The position numbers were made by a program, and so were the translations under genes. DNA of 64,000 nucleotides from the NCBI RefSeq assembly GCF_048544455.1, contig NC_133538.1:41365969-41429968 (forward strand). The letters are read 5' to 3'. Below the pieces are notes generated by a model that did not search any database, was not told where the DNA came from, and saw nothing but the letters and a program-made list of their open reading frames with translations. Each line of letters begins with the position of its first letter. Positions within the stretch are counted from its first letter, which is position 1. Of the stretch, positions 10,056 to 22,165 are shown one piece after another. This DNA is from Silene latifolia (taxonomy: Eukaryota; Streptophyta; Magnoliopsida; Caryophyllales; Caryophyllaceae).

Positions 10056-11509
10056 ATGGATACTTTTGAACCTCAACTCAAAGAATGGACCAATGAGTTT
10101 CTAACATGAAGATGCATGATATGGGCATTTTTTGATCAATCATTAGCTTTAAACAAGTTACAGAGGTCAGACCGTTTCTTTATGCGTGTCTTGAATATTG
10201 GAACCCGGATTATCATGTATTTGCCTTTCCCGGAGGCGAAATTTGTCCTTTTCCCGAAGAATTTGCAGTGATTGGAGGGTGGGATATAGAAAATCTTCTA
10301 ACCTTACCATCTAGCTCCCAAGGATATAAATATAAATTTAGGGACCTTCTAGGATTGACCAAATCTGAGGTGCACCGTCCTGTAACCTCTAAGGGTGGCC
10401 AAATGTTTGACATCGTAGACCGTTTCATAGATAGGGAAGACCCTTCTATTTCTTATACTGTGAGGCGTAGAGCCTTTGGATTTTGCCTTCTTCAGTGCTT
10501 TGTCTTAAAGGGCCATGTTTATGCGGAAATGAGAGGTGACCCACGATTCTTGGGTATTATCGAGCAAATGGAACCGCATAAGAGCCCAGCTTGCTTGGAC
10601 AAGTGAAAGGCTAACCGTGAGCTCCCGTATCTAGGAAATCCCATCATTTTACAAGTACGATGCTCTCATCTCTTTTTCTCATATCTTTTTTTTTTGGAGG
10701 TGAACACGTGAGACGGAGGGACATTAATACTTGTAGATTTGGCTGATGGAGAGGCCACGATTGATCCAGCCCCCAGTTGACGTTTCTGGATATCGATCAC
10801 GATCTATCGTGATGAGGACAAGGCTATACGTGGTGGATTTTACTCGATTTTGAAACTACTGGGAGACCAAGCTAAAGAACATAGGAGGTCCCTTGGTTAG
10901 ATTGATAGTCCCTTGGTAGCATCTCAGAGCATTGACAGGTGTATCATTCCTTGATCCTACTCAATCTGTTCGCATCCCGAGCTTCGAGTTCATGGTTAGC
11001 ATTTCCCGGAGAGGTTGATGAGGCAAGTGGGCATGAAGCAGAAGATTCCGAAACTTGACACCGTTCCGCATACCGCACTGGCGCACACTTCTGAGTCCTG
11101 CCACAAATGGGCATTGCGCTGGGCCTAAAGGAACATGTAGTTTATACCCGTCCCGGTTGGCTTGTTGTGGGTGTCGGATTCTTACTTGAAGTGTGCCAAG
11201 GCTAGCACCTCGGAGTAGCTTGAAAAGCTAAGAAAGCATGAGCCGATTGACTACAAGATCCGTGAAGTGGCGAAAGTGAACCAGAAATACTTGACTGAAG
11301 AAGAGGAAGAAGCTGGATTCTGAGTCGTCCGCCCGAAGAAGAAGGCAGGGCATGATCCTGTTGAGAATATGGTTGTGGGTCGAAATGGAAAGACTAGGCC
11401 TCTAGATATACCATTGTTGATTAGGCCAGACATAACGCAAGAGCGTCCCCCTCGACGTCGAGACAAGAAGTTTGATAAAAATTACAAAGGTAAAGGGAAG
11501 ATGGAATAA
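10056..11509 (+). pseudogene. Antisense accessory gene of element C, DUF7745-like, decayed
   Basis: A long single-exon coding remnant on the strand opposite to the element. It starts at an ATG (10056) soon after an LTR-like TATA box. The best-preserved part (about 10160-10606) includes DYHVFAFPGGEICPFPEEF and a W-containing segment, like the N-terminal part of plant DUF7745-type proteins found in retrotransposons, as I remember that family. An early stop near 10110, a frame change before 10270 and further stops after 10606 break it. The C-terminal part is lysine/arginine-rich near 11330-11500. Function is unknown even for intact relatives. Together with the PMD-like gene it forms a two-gene antisense block downstream of pol. 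Confidence 0.55.
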
Positions 11510-12070
11510 TAGGAATAGCCTGTCTTTATTTGTATTTATTATTATTATTATTTTAATAAACGGCGGGATTTTTAAAATCCTAGCCTAGCATTTATTTCAG
11601 CATTTTTTATTGGATGTATTATTTGCTGTATTATTAATAGATGAATAAACTGGTCATTGTAGTTAGAAACATTTAGTCAATTCCTTTTATTTATTCTTTT
11701 GAATTCCAAATGCTGAAGCAAATGTCCTTCTAATTACATTTTCATTAGAAATTGATTGGGTTGTATCCTGTGAAGTATTTTCTACGTATTCATTGAAAAT
11801 GAAATCAAACTCAGAACGTAGTTTGAAATAGAAAATGTAAAGGAATAAATGTTCGAAGCAAAAGCTTGTAATGCACATAGGGAATAAGCAAGGTGCTTTA
11901 CTTACTCTTAAAAAATGCAATTAAGTTATTTCGATGATACTGAGGATGAAAACAAAAATGTCAAAATGCAGGAATGAGGCTACACGCATGTCGAGGCTGG
12001 TCGGGGCCGTGTATTACGTGTCGCAAGAGCGACATGTGGATCCCGCGTGGCGCATTTTCTGAGTTCTATT
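11510..12070. other. Non-coding interval between pol and the antisense genes
   Basis: A/T-rich sequence with a TTA run (about 11537-11555) and no credible gene. The end of pol (12071) and the end of the antisense gene (11509) converge on this interval. Confidence 0.5.
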
Positions 12071-13489
12071 CTAAGGCAAATATCGCTTGAGTTGGTCAAG
12101 ATCAGTCGGATTTGAAAACTCATTCCCGTCTAAGTCTGTAATTCCAACCGCACCCCCTAAGAGTATAGATTTGACTAGATAAGGCCCGGCCCAATTAGGT
12201 TTGAATTTTCCCCTCGGGTCGATTGGTAGATGAGCTCGGACAAATTTAAGCACTAGATCTCCTTCTTTAATGTTTCGGGGTTTGACTCTCTTGTTGAAGG
12301 CTATCCTGATCTGCGCTTGATATGTCTATACATTATGCAAGGCAGGTATTCTTCATTCGTCCAGGAGGACGAGTTCTTCATACCTATCTCTATTCCATTC
12401 TGCTTTCGGGATTTGGCTTTCGAGTAGAATGCACAGAGACGGGATCTCTAGCTCTACTGGTTGCACGGCTTCGATACCATATGTTAGGTAGAAAGGAGTA
12501 ACCTCAGTGGGCGTCCTAACTTATGTTCGATATCCCTATAATTCAAAGGGTATCTTGTTAGGCCAGTCTCGATAGTTGTCGATCATTTTCTTTAGGATCG
12601 TGATGACATTTTTGTTTGCTGCCTCTACTGCACCATTAGTCTGAGGTCGATAAGCCGAAGAGTTATGAGACTTGATTTTATACTTTGCCAGCAACTGTTC
12701 AATTTCAGCTTGGAAATGAGACCCGTTATCGCTGATTATCTCATGCGGGCATCCATATTGACAGATGATATTGGTTTGTATGAGCTTAGCCACATGCTTT
12801 GATGTTAGAGCAGTATAGGATGTTGCTTCTACCCACTTCCTGAAGTAATCGATGGCTACCAAAATGAAACAATGACCACCCGTTCCAGCTGGAGTAATCT
12901 TCCCGGTGATGTTAATTCCCCAAGTACAAAACGGCCAAGGAGATGTCATCGTGTATAGTTGAGATGGAGGGACGTGCTATACATTCCCAAAGATCTGGAA
13001 ATTGTGGCAATGCCTTACGTATTTGATGCAATCTGTTTCCATCATTGTACAATAATATCATAGACGCATGATTTTCTTTGCCATCATTGGTCCACTCATA
13101 TGAGGACCATATTCTCCATCACGGGCTTCTTCCATAACCTTCTATGCTTTTGAATGATCAAGGAAAATAAAAATGACGCCTTGTGGCATTCTCTTGTATA
13201 ACTCCCCTTGATTAAGGACATATTGAGATGGTAATAGAAGAATCGCTCTTTTTCCTCTCTTATCCATATCGGGTGGGTATGCATCGTTGAGCTTGTAATT
13301 CAAAATGGCTTGGTACCAAGGCTCCTCCTGAGTTTCTTTTTCATCGGTAAGAAAATGTACATAATCTGGTTCGGATCGTCGCTCAATGCATAGTGGCATT
13401 TCTATCATGATGTCGGGCATGTTGATTAGGGATGCAAGTTTCGCAAGAGCGTCTACAATCTTCTCGTGGTAGATGCAAGTTAACAACAT
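12071..13489 (-). pseudogene. Integrase region of element C pol
   Basis: The 3' part of pol. The zinc-binding N-terminus lies about 13000-13250 and has lost its last cysteine (CHNF instead of CHKC). The catalytic core lies at 12536-12949. It contains ILVAIDYFRKWVEA, the second acidic site in IISDNGSHF and the glutamate in TNGAVEAANK. The first catalytic aspartate appears replaced by asparagine (WGINITGKI where relatives have an Asp). The C-terminal part runs to a stop after QLKRYLP at 12071. Several in-frame stops and frame changes interrupt it. It would normally insert the cDNA into the genome; here it is inactive. Confidence 0.85.
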
Positions 13490-14420
13490 GGTCGAAGAAC
13501 TGAGCCACTTGATCTATCCTGGCTTGATATGGCGCAAGGCTTTCACTCCGGATTTTCCATGATCCAGTAATTTGATTGATGATTAAATATGAGTCACCAT
13601 GGACACGGAGTCTCTAGATGCCTAAACTAACTGCTACTTGTAAATCGATGAGGCACACCTCATATCCTATCGCGTTATTAGTCACCTCGAAGTCGAGTTT
13701 GATATAAATTGGTTTATGCTCGCCTTCGGGAGAAATGAGCAACACTCTTATACCGTACAACTTAGATTGGAAGCCCCATTGAAGTAGATATCCCATGATT
13801 TTGTATTGTTTTGTAGAATATCTTCATCTGGAAATAACCATGTATCTATTACTTGGGTATCATGGATTGGGATTTCTGCGAAGAATTCGGCAATGCTCGT
13901 CTTTTAATTACCTTCAGAGGTACATAATTGAGATCGAACCCCGAGAGCATCAGGCTTCATCTCGCCAAACGTCCATTTAAAACAGGTTTTTGAAAATGTA
14001 TTTGATAGGGTCCACCTTCGAGTACACCTTGATGGAGTAGCTAAGTATATAATGGCGTAGTTTCTTTGTTGCCCACTCAAGAGCGAGGCATGTCTTTTCA
14101 AGTGGTGTGTACGTGGTCTCATATTCCAATAACTTCTTGCTAAGGGCGTAGAGAGCTCTTTCTTCTTTCCCGATGGTCTATGCGAGCATACCCTCCTATG
14201 GCTGTTTCTGTGACTGTGAGGTACAGAGATAAAGGTTGATCTTTCTATGGTGGCATTAAGACATGTGTCTTGGCCAAGATTTCCTTAATTCTATCAAATG
14301 CATTTTGTCAATCGTCGTCCCACATGATGTGGTCCGCTTTATTGAGCTTTTTTATGGGTTCAGAAATCATAGTGAGCTTGGAGATGAAGCGACTGATGTA
14401 CTGTACCTTGCTCAGGAAGC
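13490..14420 (-). pseudogene. RNase H and second (archaeal-type) RNase H region of element C
   Basis: Remnants of the first RNase H (about 14060-14420) are followed by a second RNase H-like domain (about 13480-13800). The second is recognised by LLISPEGEHKP, KLDFEVTNNAIGYE and LRVHGDSYLI. Two RNase H domains before integrase define the Tat lineage. Stops are frequent, for example before the DDQN and KDQPLSLYLT segments. Confidence 0.75.
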
Positions 14421-15228
14421 CTCAAACTTCCTTTTCTGTCTGCGGCTGTGGCATCTCGATTAGAGCTTTGATCTTGGATGGATCAATCTCTATCCCTCTC
14501 TGACTAACTAAATATCCCAATAGATTGCCGGATGTGCCTCCGAACGCGCACTTATGAGGATTAAGTCTCATCTTGTACTTGCGTAATCTGAGAAATAACT
14601 TGCGAAGGTTGGCGATGTGACCTTGCCTATCCTTGGATTTAACAATCATGTCATCTTCATATACCTCTACCTCTTGTGCATAATGTCATGCAACAAGGTA
14701 GTCGCGGTGCATTGATATGTTGCTACAGCATTAATTAGCCCGAATGGCATAGCGATATAGCAATAGGTACCCCACTGAGTGACGAATGCCATTTTGTGCA
14801 TGTCCTCTTCAGCCATTTTGACCTGATTGTATCCTGCATACTCATCCATGAAAGAAAGCAATGCGTGATCTGCTGTATTATCTACTAGTATGTCGATGTG
14901 CGGGAGTGGAAAATCGTCTTTTGGGCTTGCCTTGTTCAGATCTTGGAAATTAAAACAGACCCGGATTCGCCCATCCTTTTTGGGTACGGGGACTATGTTA
15001 GCCACCCAGTCTAAGTACTCGGAAATTTTGATGAATCCGGCTTTGAATTGCTTGTCTACTTCCTCATTAATCTTGAGAGCCCATTCTGTTCTCATTCGGC
15101 AAAGCTTCTGCTTTACGGGTTCGAAACCAAGCTTGATTGGCATTCGATGTTCTGGAATATCCCTGTCTATCCCTAGCATATCTATTTGGTTCCAGGGTCG
15201 TCCCTATCCTAAGTTCTTGGGGTTCTAA
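14421..15228 (-). pseudogene. Reverse transcriptase of element C
   Basis: The RT domain is well preserved over 14667-15179 and continues to 14422. Motifs include IVPVPKKDGRIRVCFNFQDL, the MPFGL block and the active site read as YEDD (relatives have YVDD), followed by MIVKSKD. The thumb includes NLLGYLVSQRGIEIDPSKI. It copies element RNA into cDNA in relatives. The fold is recognisable, but a frame break near 14660 and stops downstream make it non-functional. Confidence 0.88.
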
Positions 15229-18200
15229 ATATGTCCCTACGTTGATAGGTTCAGTGTTCTCTATAACAGGTGGCCCTTTCCCTTCCTCTACTATTTCTTT
15301 AATTATGTAGGGAGGTAGTTCGATTGAGTCTGGGTCAGAATCATCTTCAGTATCACCATAATTAGAATTTCAATCAAGATAACAAGAGTAAGTAAAATCA
15401 TATTTATTCATATTAACGTTGGAAAATAGATGAAACAAAGAAGCCTTCTGCTCGGTAGTTAGTGGCGGTAAAGGAACAGTTGCTGGGACATTTCCCAAAC
15501 TACTATTACTAGATGACGCTAAGCTAGGAGAAATGATGGGGTGGGGAGTGACAACAGGAGGAAACTCTCTAACGACTTCTCTAGACTTAGACTCAGTTTC
15601 CGACTCCGACTGTGACTCAGACTCAAACTCGCCATCTTTAGGCTCTCCTTTGAGCATATCTTCTTCTCCAGTTGTGAGCTTGAAGATACTTCCCTGATTA
15701 TTGGTCCATTCGATTGACTTTCTCCACCCTCTCTACTAATTGGTTGGATCTACATCCGTGATGAGCGCTGCAGGGTTGAAATGGTCATCTCGTACTATTA
15801 TGGTAATAATCTCATCTTGGGCTGTCCTGACAAATCGATCTTTTCCGGACAAAAGGCTAACGGCTTATTCGTCGAGATAAGGTGTCAGACGAGCTTTGTC
15901 GGTAGGAACCATTTATTGAGGGATGAAATAGCAATCATGGAACACTTTGATCCCAGCTAGCTTGTTGCCATTGAACATCCAAGGTTCCGGAAACCCGTGA
16001 AAAGATTCATGGTCTCCTTCCGTGATGAAGTACTCATTTAATGTAGGGTGATATGGCAACATTTTGATCCCTTGATGCTTGCGATCGTGAACTTGAGCAA
16101 GCATTTCGAAAGCTTCTACCTTTGTCGGCTTGTATTCTAATCCAAATGGTACTTTCTGAGAGTGACCTTCTTTGAAACACGGGGAGGTGCTATTCCTGAT
16201 AGGGTTTAGTGGCATTCATGTGAAGTATCTCTGGGATTTGAGTATATGGTTGACCACTAAGTTAGAATGTGTGTTGAAGTACAAAGGAGCTAATTCACTT
16301 TCTAAAGGATTGATGATCTGGAATCCACCTAACTCATGTACTGGATCTAACATGACTTGATTGATGGACATCTTCTCGATTACTGCCTTGATCGGTGATG
16401 AAGTGATCGTCACTACCCGACCATCTAAAGGGATCTTGATCTTTTGATGAAGTGTGGATGTCACAGCTTTGGAAGTGTGAATCCATGGCCTCCCTAGAAG
16501 TATGTTAAAGGATGCTTTGATGTCTTTCGACTAGCCCAGTGGCTATAGTAAGATAGATAAGGCCTATCACTTTGCGCCTCGTCCCATCTTATGCGCGAAC
16601 ATCTTGCTTAGTCGGGGTCCAATCCAACTCTTTCATGCCTAGCTTGTAAGCTCTTTTCAGCGGTATGACATTGACCGTGGAGCCATCCACTAGTGTCATG
16701 GGTACATTCTTTTTAAGATATGTGACAGTGATGTACAAAGGCTAGATTGTGAGTGACACTGAAAGATGGCAAATCTTCATCTGAGAATGTAACTGGTTTA
16801 CTTAGCTGATTGAGTCCTGGAGGACTAGGTTGACCACGTCATCAGGAGTAGAGTCATGCGCTACGTTGAGTTTAGCCAATGCTTGCAGTAAAGCTTGGTG
16901 ATGCGGAAATGAACTAGCCACTAGTTGGCATACTAAGACATCAGCCTTTGTCTTCTGTAGTTGTTTCATTAGGTGATCAGTGACAGAATCCTCATTGTTA
17001 TCTGTTGGAGATGTGACATTCCCACTGGTAACTGAATTATTTGCTTGCAATGGAGTGACATTTTGATATGGGCGACCAGATCGAGTAAGATGATCTACGT
17101 CAAGATCTTCCAAGTTTTTGACTAACCGATGTTCTTTGTTGTAAACATCTTCGTCCTCATCTGTCCAAACGCCATTGATAGTGTTGACCTCTTTCAAACG
17201 CAGAATTTCGGCCTCTTGACTGATAATCTGCTGAACCAAATTATCAACTACCGTGATGACTTCTTGCATTGTAGATTCTTAGTATAGAGTAACGACCATT
17301 TGCGTGGCTTCTTGAGTTGAGATGTTGGGCTTCCGTAGGGAAGACACGACATCTTCCAATTCAGCGACTTTTCTACTCACACTCCTTGCCCATGCAAAAA
17401 AATCTGCAATAGTGGGTGTGATGGTAGAGTAGGTTTCTTCGTGATCAACCATATTGATCTCGCCTTCCACTGGAGAGATAAGGTGTGAACAATCCAAGAT
17501 GGATTCTTCATCCGACATCATCAGAATTCGAAGAGGATTCTTTGTGTTGTTAGGCTTACTCGCGGGAGGGATAGGCAATTGTCCATCTTCGATCATGTCT
17601 TGGCGTGTTGTTTTTCTTAGATGACTCGACGAGGTTGACATCGTTGGTCTTTCTAGTAGAACCGTAGGCACGACTTCCAACTGACGTTGAACCTTGATAT
17701 CCTCGTCCCACAATTTTGGACAAGAGTCCCTTGCGAATATCGTCTTTGATTCTTGTACCTGGCACCGTTAAATATTTGAAAGATTTTTGGTACCTCAAGT
17801 GGTTTGCATAAATAGACCTTAGATTGTCCACGAATTTCTCCACAAGAGTGTCCTTGTCTGGACGCTCAACAAGTTAGGTACTAGTCTTTCTCCACTTACT
17901 TAGGAAGTCGGTGAAACCTTCATTTTCATTTTGGGTAAGAACCTTTAGAGTGCGCATGTTGACTTGAATATCGGCATTATCTACGTACTGTTTGGTGAAC
18001 TCGATGGCAACATCATCCCAAGTAGAGATTTTTCTATGTTCTAGAGGATAGAACCAATGTTTGGGAATGGTGTCGAGAGATGAAGGAAAGATCCTTATGA
18101 ACATTTCTGGCTTGATGCCTTTTATAGACATGTAATATTTGAAAGCACAGATGTGGTTTAGAGGGTTTTCATGCCCCTTGAATTTTGGGATGTCAGTCAT

Positions 18201-18581
18201 GTTGAAGTTAATTGCTAGTTAAGTATTTACTGCTTCATACTTTCGGCTGTTTTCCCTGTAGATGTCATCTCTCTTGAGGTACATTTGTTTCTCTCCCAGG
18301 TATTGAAGACGCTTTTCTGCTTCAGTAAGGATAGGTGGAGAATCATTTTCAGGCTTTCCGAAGGGTGGAGAATTGTCGTACAAAGGGATGTCAGGAATAG
18401 GACCCTCCGCAAAAGGAAGTCTGGCTTCTATGGCTACTATGCGGCCTTCAATTGTTTTGAGACGAGCGTAGGCGACATCTTGACTGGCTTGGAGTCAGAG
18501 TAGTGCAGCCAAAACTTGATTATTGCCATTACCATTGGGTGGACCCTGGACACTTTCTTGACTGTCGTTAGTTCCAACCAT
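15229..18581 (-). pseudogene. Gag and protease region of element C
   Basis: The start is chosen at the ATG at 18581, which opens a frame rich in N and Q and then continues through the capsid-like part (17874-18200: KHWFYPLEH, FTKQYVDNADIQ, FLSKWR). A HLTRSGRPYQ segment near 17090 is typical of Tat gag-pro. The protease region near 16690 reads LVDGSTVNVIP, where relatives have an Asp-Gly-Ser or Asp-Ser-Gly site. An acidic, serine-rich linker (about 15590-15650) leads to RT. In-frame stops occur around 18500, 18220, 17878, 17280 and 16800. No upstream extra ORF of the Ogre type is seen before gag. Confidence 0.75.
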
Positions 18582-19361
18582 CTTGGACTGAAGATAAGAA
18601 CCGACGACAAATCAAGACATGATCGACTACATCGCACACTTACTCGAACAAGAAAAGACTCGTGGAAGGACTCAAAAAGGGAAGGACACGTAAGGCCCTT
18701 GTGTTGTGTGAGTTTTGAAAATGTTGGTTTTGAAATGTTATCCTAGACAATTATTGTGTGTGATTGTAGGAGTGTTGACTTTGAAATGATTTTGAAAATG
18801 GTTGATTTTTGAAATAGATTTTCGACTTGACTTTATTGGCTTTGAGCTTTTTACGTTGTTTTAAAATATTTTACCTTTTACATTTTGAAGAAAGGACTTT
18901 GAAAATTTCGTCATGGTTTTGTTTACAAAGGTGATAATATACAATTTGCAAACATAGGCATAGGCATTATCACGGCATGCTGACTGCTCTTAAAAGGGTT
19001 TTAGTTTAAAGGGTGGGTTGTCATAACAAGCCATCGTACCCTAGACTGTGGAGAGGTTCGCGCCAAACATGAGTCGGGTCAGTTCCTACTCCATTCGCTC
19101 GAGTAGTGAAAGCTCTTGATACAAATATGAGTAAGCATCGTTGTATGATTAACGTTAATCGTTATCCATATGTGGGCATAAATATGAATTTGCACCATCC
19201 AGACGAGACGATTGGTCGAATTGGTTGGGTTAAGCCTGGGAAGGCTGGTTAAAACGACTTAAGAAGGTCGAGTAATGAAAACTGACAACTGTCTCATATA
19301 AACTATTCCCTCTTATTCAAGTTTCACCCTAGGTAACACTAGACTTAGTCAAAGTGTATCA
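18582..19361. other. Leader of element C between PBS and gag
   Basis: Non-coding, A/T-rich leader. I see no gene or clear repeat in it. Confidence 0.5.
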
Positions 19362-19379
19362 TCCCCAGCGGAGTCGCCA
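19362..19379 (-). other. Primer-binding site of element C
   Basis: The minus strand reads TGGCGACTCCGCTGGGGA, beginning three bases inside the 5' LTR edge. It is the PBS type assigned to tRNA-Arg in Ogre/Tat elements; the tRNA assignment is from memory. Confidence 0.8.
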
Positions 19380-19382
19380 AAC

Positions 19383-21840
19383 TGTGGACACAGCCACCCG
19401 TGTCGCGCGCACCCTCGTGTTGGTTTTTAGGCGGCGTCACTTCTCCCACGAAAATCCGGCGTGCGCCAAAGCACTCATAGGCCCTTACCGATTTGTAAGA
19501 CATTGAAACCGATGAAAGGTTTGACACGCCTGCATTTGTTGAATCGTAACCAAATTTTATGGAAAATTGGAATCGTTCGAATACTTCGTGTCATGCCAAG
19601 ACACAAAGTAGTGACATGAACACTAAGAAATTTGTTACCCTTAGCATTCTATGTCTAGAATGACTCTCGTGATGCCAATGAACACGGATGTTCACAGAGA
19701 TCTTGAGTAAGGGGTGAGGCTACATATTAGGGAGTGCTTTTATTTGAACACCTAATCCCGCCCGCCTCGAAAGCGACCTCTACTAATGATTAGGGAAGCT
19801 ATTTATACTTGATATGTAGTCAATTGTATGCATGCAATGCAACAAATATGGATTAATCCTAGCATGTGATATTAGATTATATCGGTAGATAAGCAATTTA
19901 GCACTCAATTGGGTCGAAGTTGGAATTAGATTCATTACATGTGAATATGCCAAATAAGTAAATCATACAAGACAAGTATTACAATAAATAAATTACAATC
20001 GATTACAACGAATTTAATTGAATTTACGTCATAAACATGCTCATAAACGGATTTGTAAAGAAAGGAAAATTAAAAAGAAATTAAAAATAATTAAAATATG
20101 AAAATATGTCGAACAATTGGTGATAATACGAATAATAGTCGATTAGGAGCTTAATTAGAAACCCTACATCAAAACGAAAACGAGTTCAGAGACAGAATCC
20201 CGCCCAGAACAGGCGCTGCAACTGGTGCGTCCTTTAGAAGAGGCGTATCACCTATTGCGGTTGTTCTAGAGCTAGGTTCTGACTGTGAAAGTCAAAATCG
20301 TGGTTAGTTAGTGTTCGTTGGTTTATTTATATTGATTATCGATATGAAACTCGAATAGAAGTGATTTAGCATGTTATATACACTAATATCGTCATAAAGT
20401 GAAAACGAGCGAATTTAAACATAATCTTATGGCGGTTTACAAATTATGATGTTGGGATTGATTTTATATACAAAAATTCGGATTGAAGATGGTTAAAACA
20501 GGAACCAAAATAGAACGAAACCTGAAAAATAAAGAGAAATATGTACAAAAGACGAATTCCAGAGACTTGACATGGCTAAATCGAATCTCTTAAATTCGGG
20601 TTTGAATTTATAACGAAAACCCGCAAATATTGATCATAAGAGATTTAAGTCTGAAAGTTATTCAAAAGGATTTATAAAAACTAATTTGAAAATTATTAGA
20701 CGAAATTAGAAGAGAAAAATGAAGAAAGAAAGAGATGAAAGAACAGAAACCCGACGAAGAAGAAGAAGTGCAGCACCTGAAAGCAGCCTCTAGAAGAGGT
20801 GCAGCAGATGTTGCAGCCTTTCCAGAAGGCGCATCAGTTGATGCGATTCTTCCCCGCGTCGTTTCTCTGTTGTTTCCGTCAAAAGAGTTTTTAAATATGA
20901 TTTTAATAGACGGTTTAAGCATACTAATGATATAAATTCTTACATATGTTATATACAGAAAAATAAAGTAAATAAAATTTGGATTCATAACCTCAGACTT
21001 ACATATTTGACGAAACGAGATTGATTAAGTTGTCGTTTGGCGATTGCTTGACTCGATGTACGAATGAAAGTGCCCTTAAAAAGGATTTAAAATAGATTGA
21101 TTAGATTGATTAGGTGGAGTTAGTCAAATTGGTTGGTCTATGCAACGTGACTGGTACTCAGAATGATCAGAGCTTACGTGGTCACGTAGAGCAAGCACGT
21201 AGGCGTCGAAAAGCAAGAGCGCGGTCATAGAATGCAATGGGAGAAGAGAATGGCGGACACTCACGTGAAAAATATGTGAGGCGAAGGCCTCTATTTATAC
21301 TAATCACGTGAAGGAATTTATGTAAAAGTAGAATTAGGAAAGAAATCCGGAAAAAAATCTGGAAACTGGGAAAAAAACTAGCCCAAGAAGAGGCGCAGCA
21401 GGAACTGCGACCTTTACAAGAGGCGTAGCTCCTGCTGCGTTTTCTCTTGAGTGGTTTCCTCCTCAGCATGAAAAAGTTCCACGGTTTTAAATAGGAATTT
21501 GGGAAGATGTATGCTTCCTTATTCCGCAAGGAAGATATTTTCGTGATAAAAAAATATAAAAGAAGAATAAATAATCCATAAAATTCTAGAATATTCCGAC
21601 TCAGTTTTAAGACGGTTTTAGAAATTGGAAACGATTTTTGACCCGGACTCCAAATGTACTCTAATTAGTGTCAAAACGACCGTATCGGCGCGTAGATGAC
21701 GACCATGAGGTTGACTCGGCTGTTAGAGCTATCTTGTGTCGACGAACTTACGAATGGCCATAAATCGCTATGCGTGATTAAACTTGCGGTCCAATCATCA
21801 CTGGGTGGTTCGCGTGAGGTGCAGAAATGAAGTGTCTACA
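19383..21840 (-). repeat. 5' LTR of element C
   Basis: 2458 bp, from TGTGGACACAGCC to AAGTGTCTACA in plus-strand reading. It contains several GC-rich repeats of the type AAGAGGCGCAGC...CTGCG (near 20206-20270, 20760-20855 and 21390-21440) and a minus-strand TATA box at 21292-21299. Its right end abuts the leader of element B. Confidence 0.87.
21292..21299 (-). promoter_or_regulatory. TATA box of the C 5' LTR
   Basis: TATAAATA on the minus strand, inside the 17-base block 21285-21301 that is shared with the 3' LTR and with the promoter region of the antisense gene. Confidence 0.65.
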
Positions 21841-22165
21841 GTATCCTTGACACCTGACCGAGTGAGAGTACTAGTGATTTATAGATGCTAATGGAATGTG
21901 ACCACTCGACCGAGCAGAGCAAGCACTCGGCCGAGTGGGGCGTACTCAACCGAGTACGTTGTATGTCATTTGTTGGTCAGATATTGGATTCTGAGCACTC
22001 GGCCGAGTAGTTAGTATACTCGGCCGAGTGGCTTTTACTCGACCGAGTGGCTTTTACTCGACTGAGTACCTATGTGTACTCGACCGAGTACCTCTTTGGT
22101 GGATGTGATTTTATTTTGAGACGTAGGCTTTATGCTTACATTTGTTTTGGTTATTGAAGCTCAAT
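21841..22165 (+). repeat. Leader of element B with ACTCGGCCGAGT palindromes
   Basis: Non-coding leader with about ten copies of a short GC-rich motif, ACTCGGCCGAGT or one-base variants, between about 21855 and 22100. The 12-base form is a perfect palindrome. The same motif recurs at the start of the 3' LTR (46360-46520). Confidence 0.75.

Larger units (their letters stand above)
4098..21840 (-). mobile_element. Tat/Ogre-like Ty3/gypsy element C
   Basis: A large minus-strand element. The 5' LTR is on the right (19383-21840), the PBS at 19362-19379, then gag, protease, RT, RNase H, a second RNase H-like region and integrase run leftwards to about 12071. A 7-kb 3' region follows, and then the 3' LTR, of which only 4098-4760 is in the window because copia D cuts it. 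The second RNase H domain between RNase H and integrase, and the arginine-type PBS, are hallmarks of the Tat lineage that includes Ogre. With the missing LTR part the element would be about 19.5 kb. It sits in the 5' leader of element B. Gag and pol carry many stops and at least one lost catalytic residue, so it is dead. Its 3' region carries two antisense genes. Confidence 0.88.

Noticed and set aside
21855-22100. A CRISPR-like array
   Set aside because: The repeats are short and irregularly spaced in eukaryotic retroelement sequence; they are family-specific GC-rich motifs.
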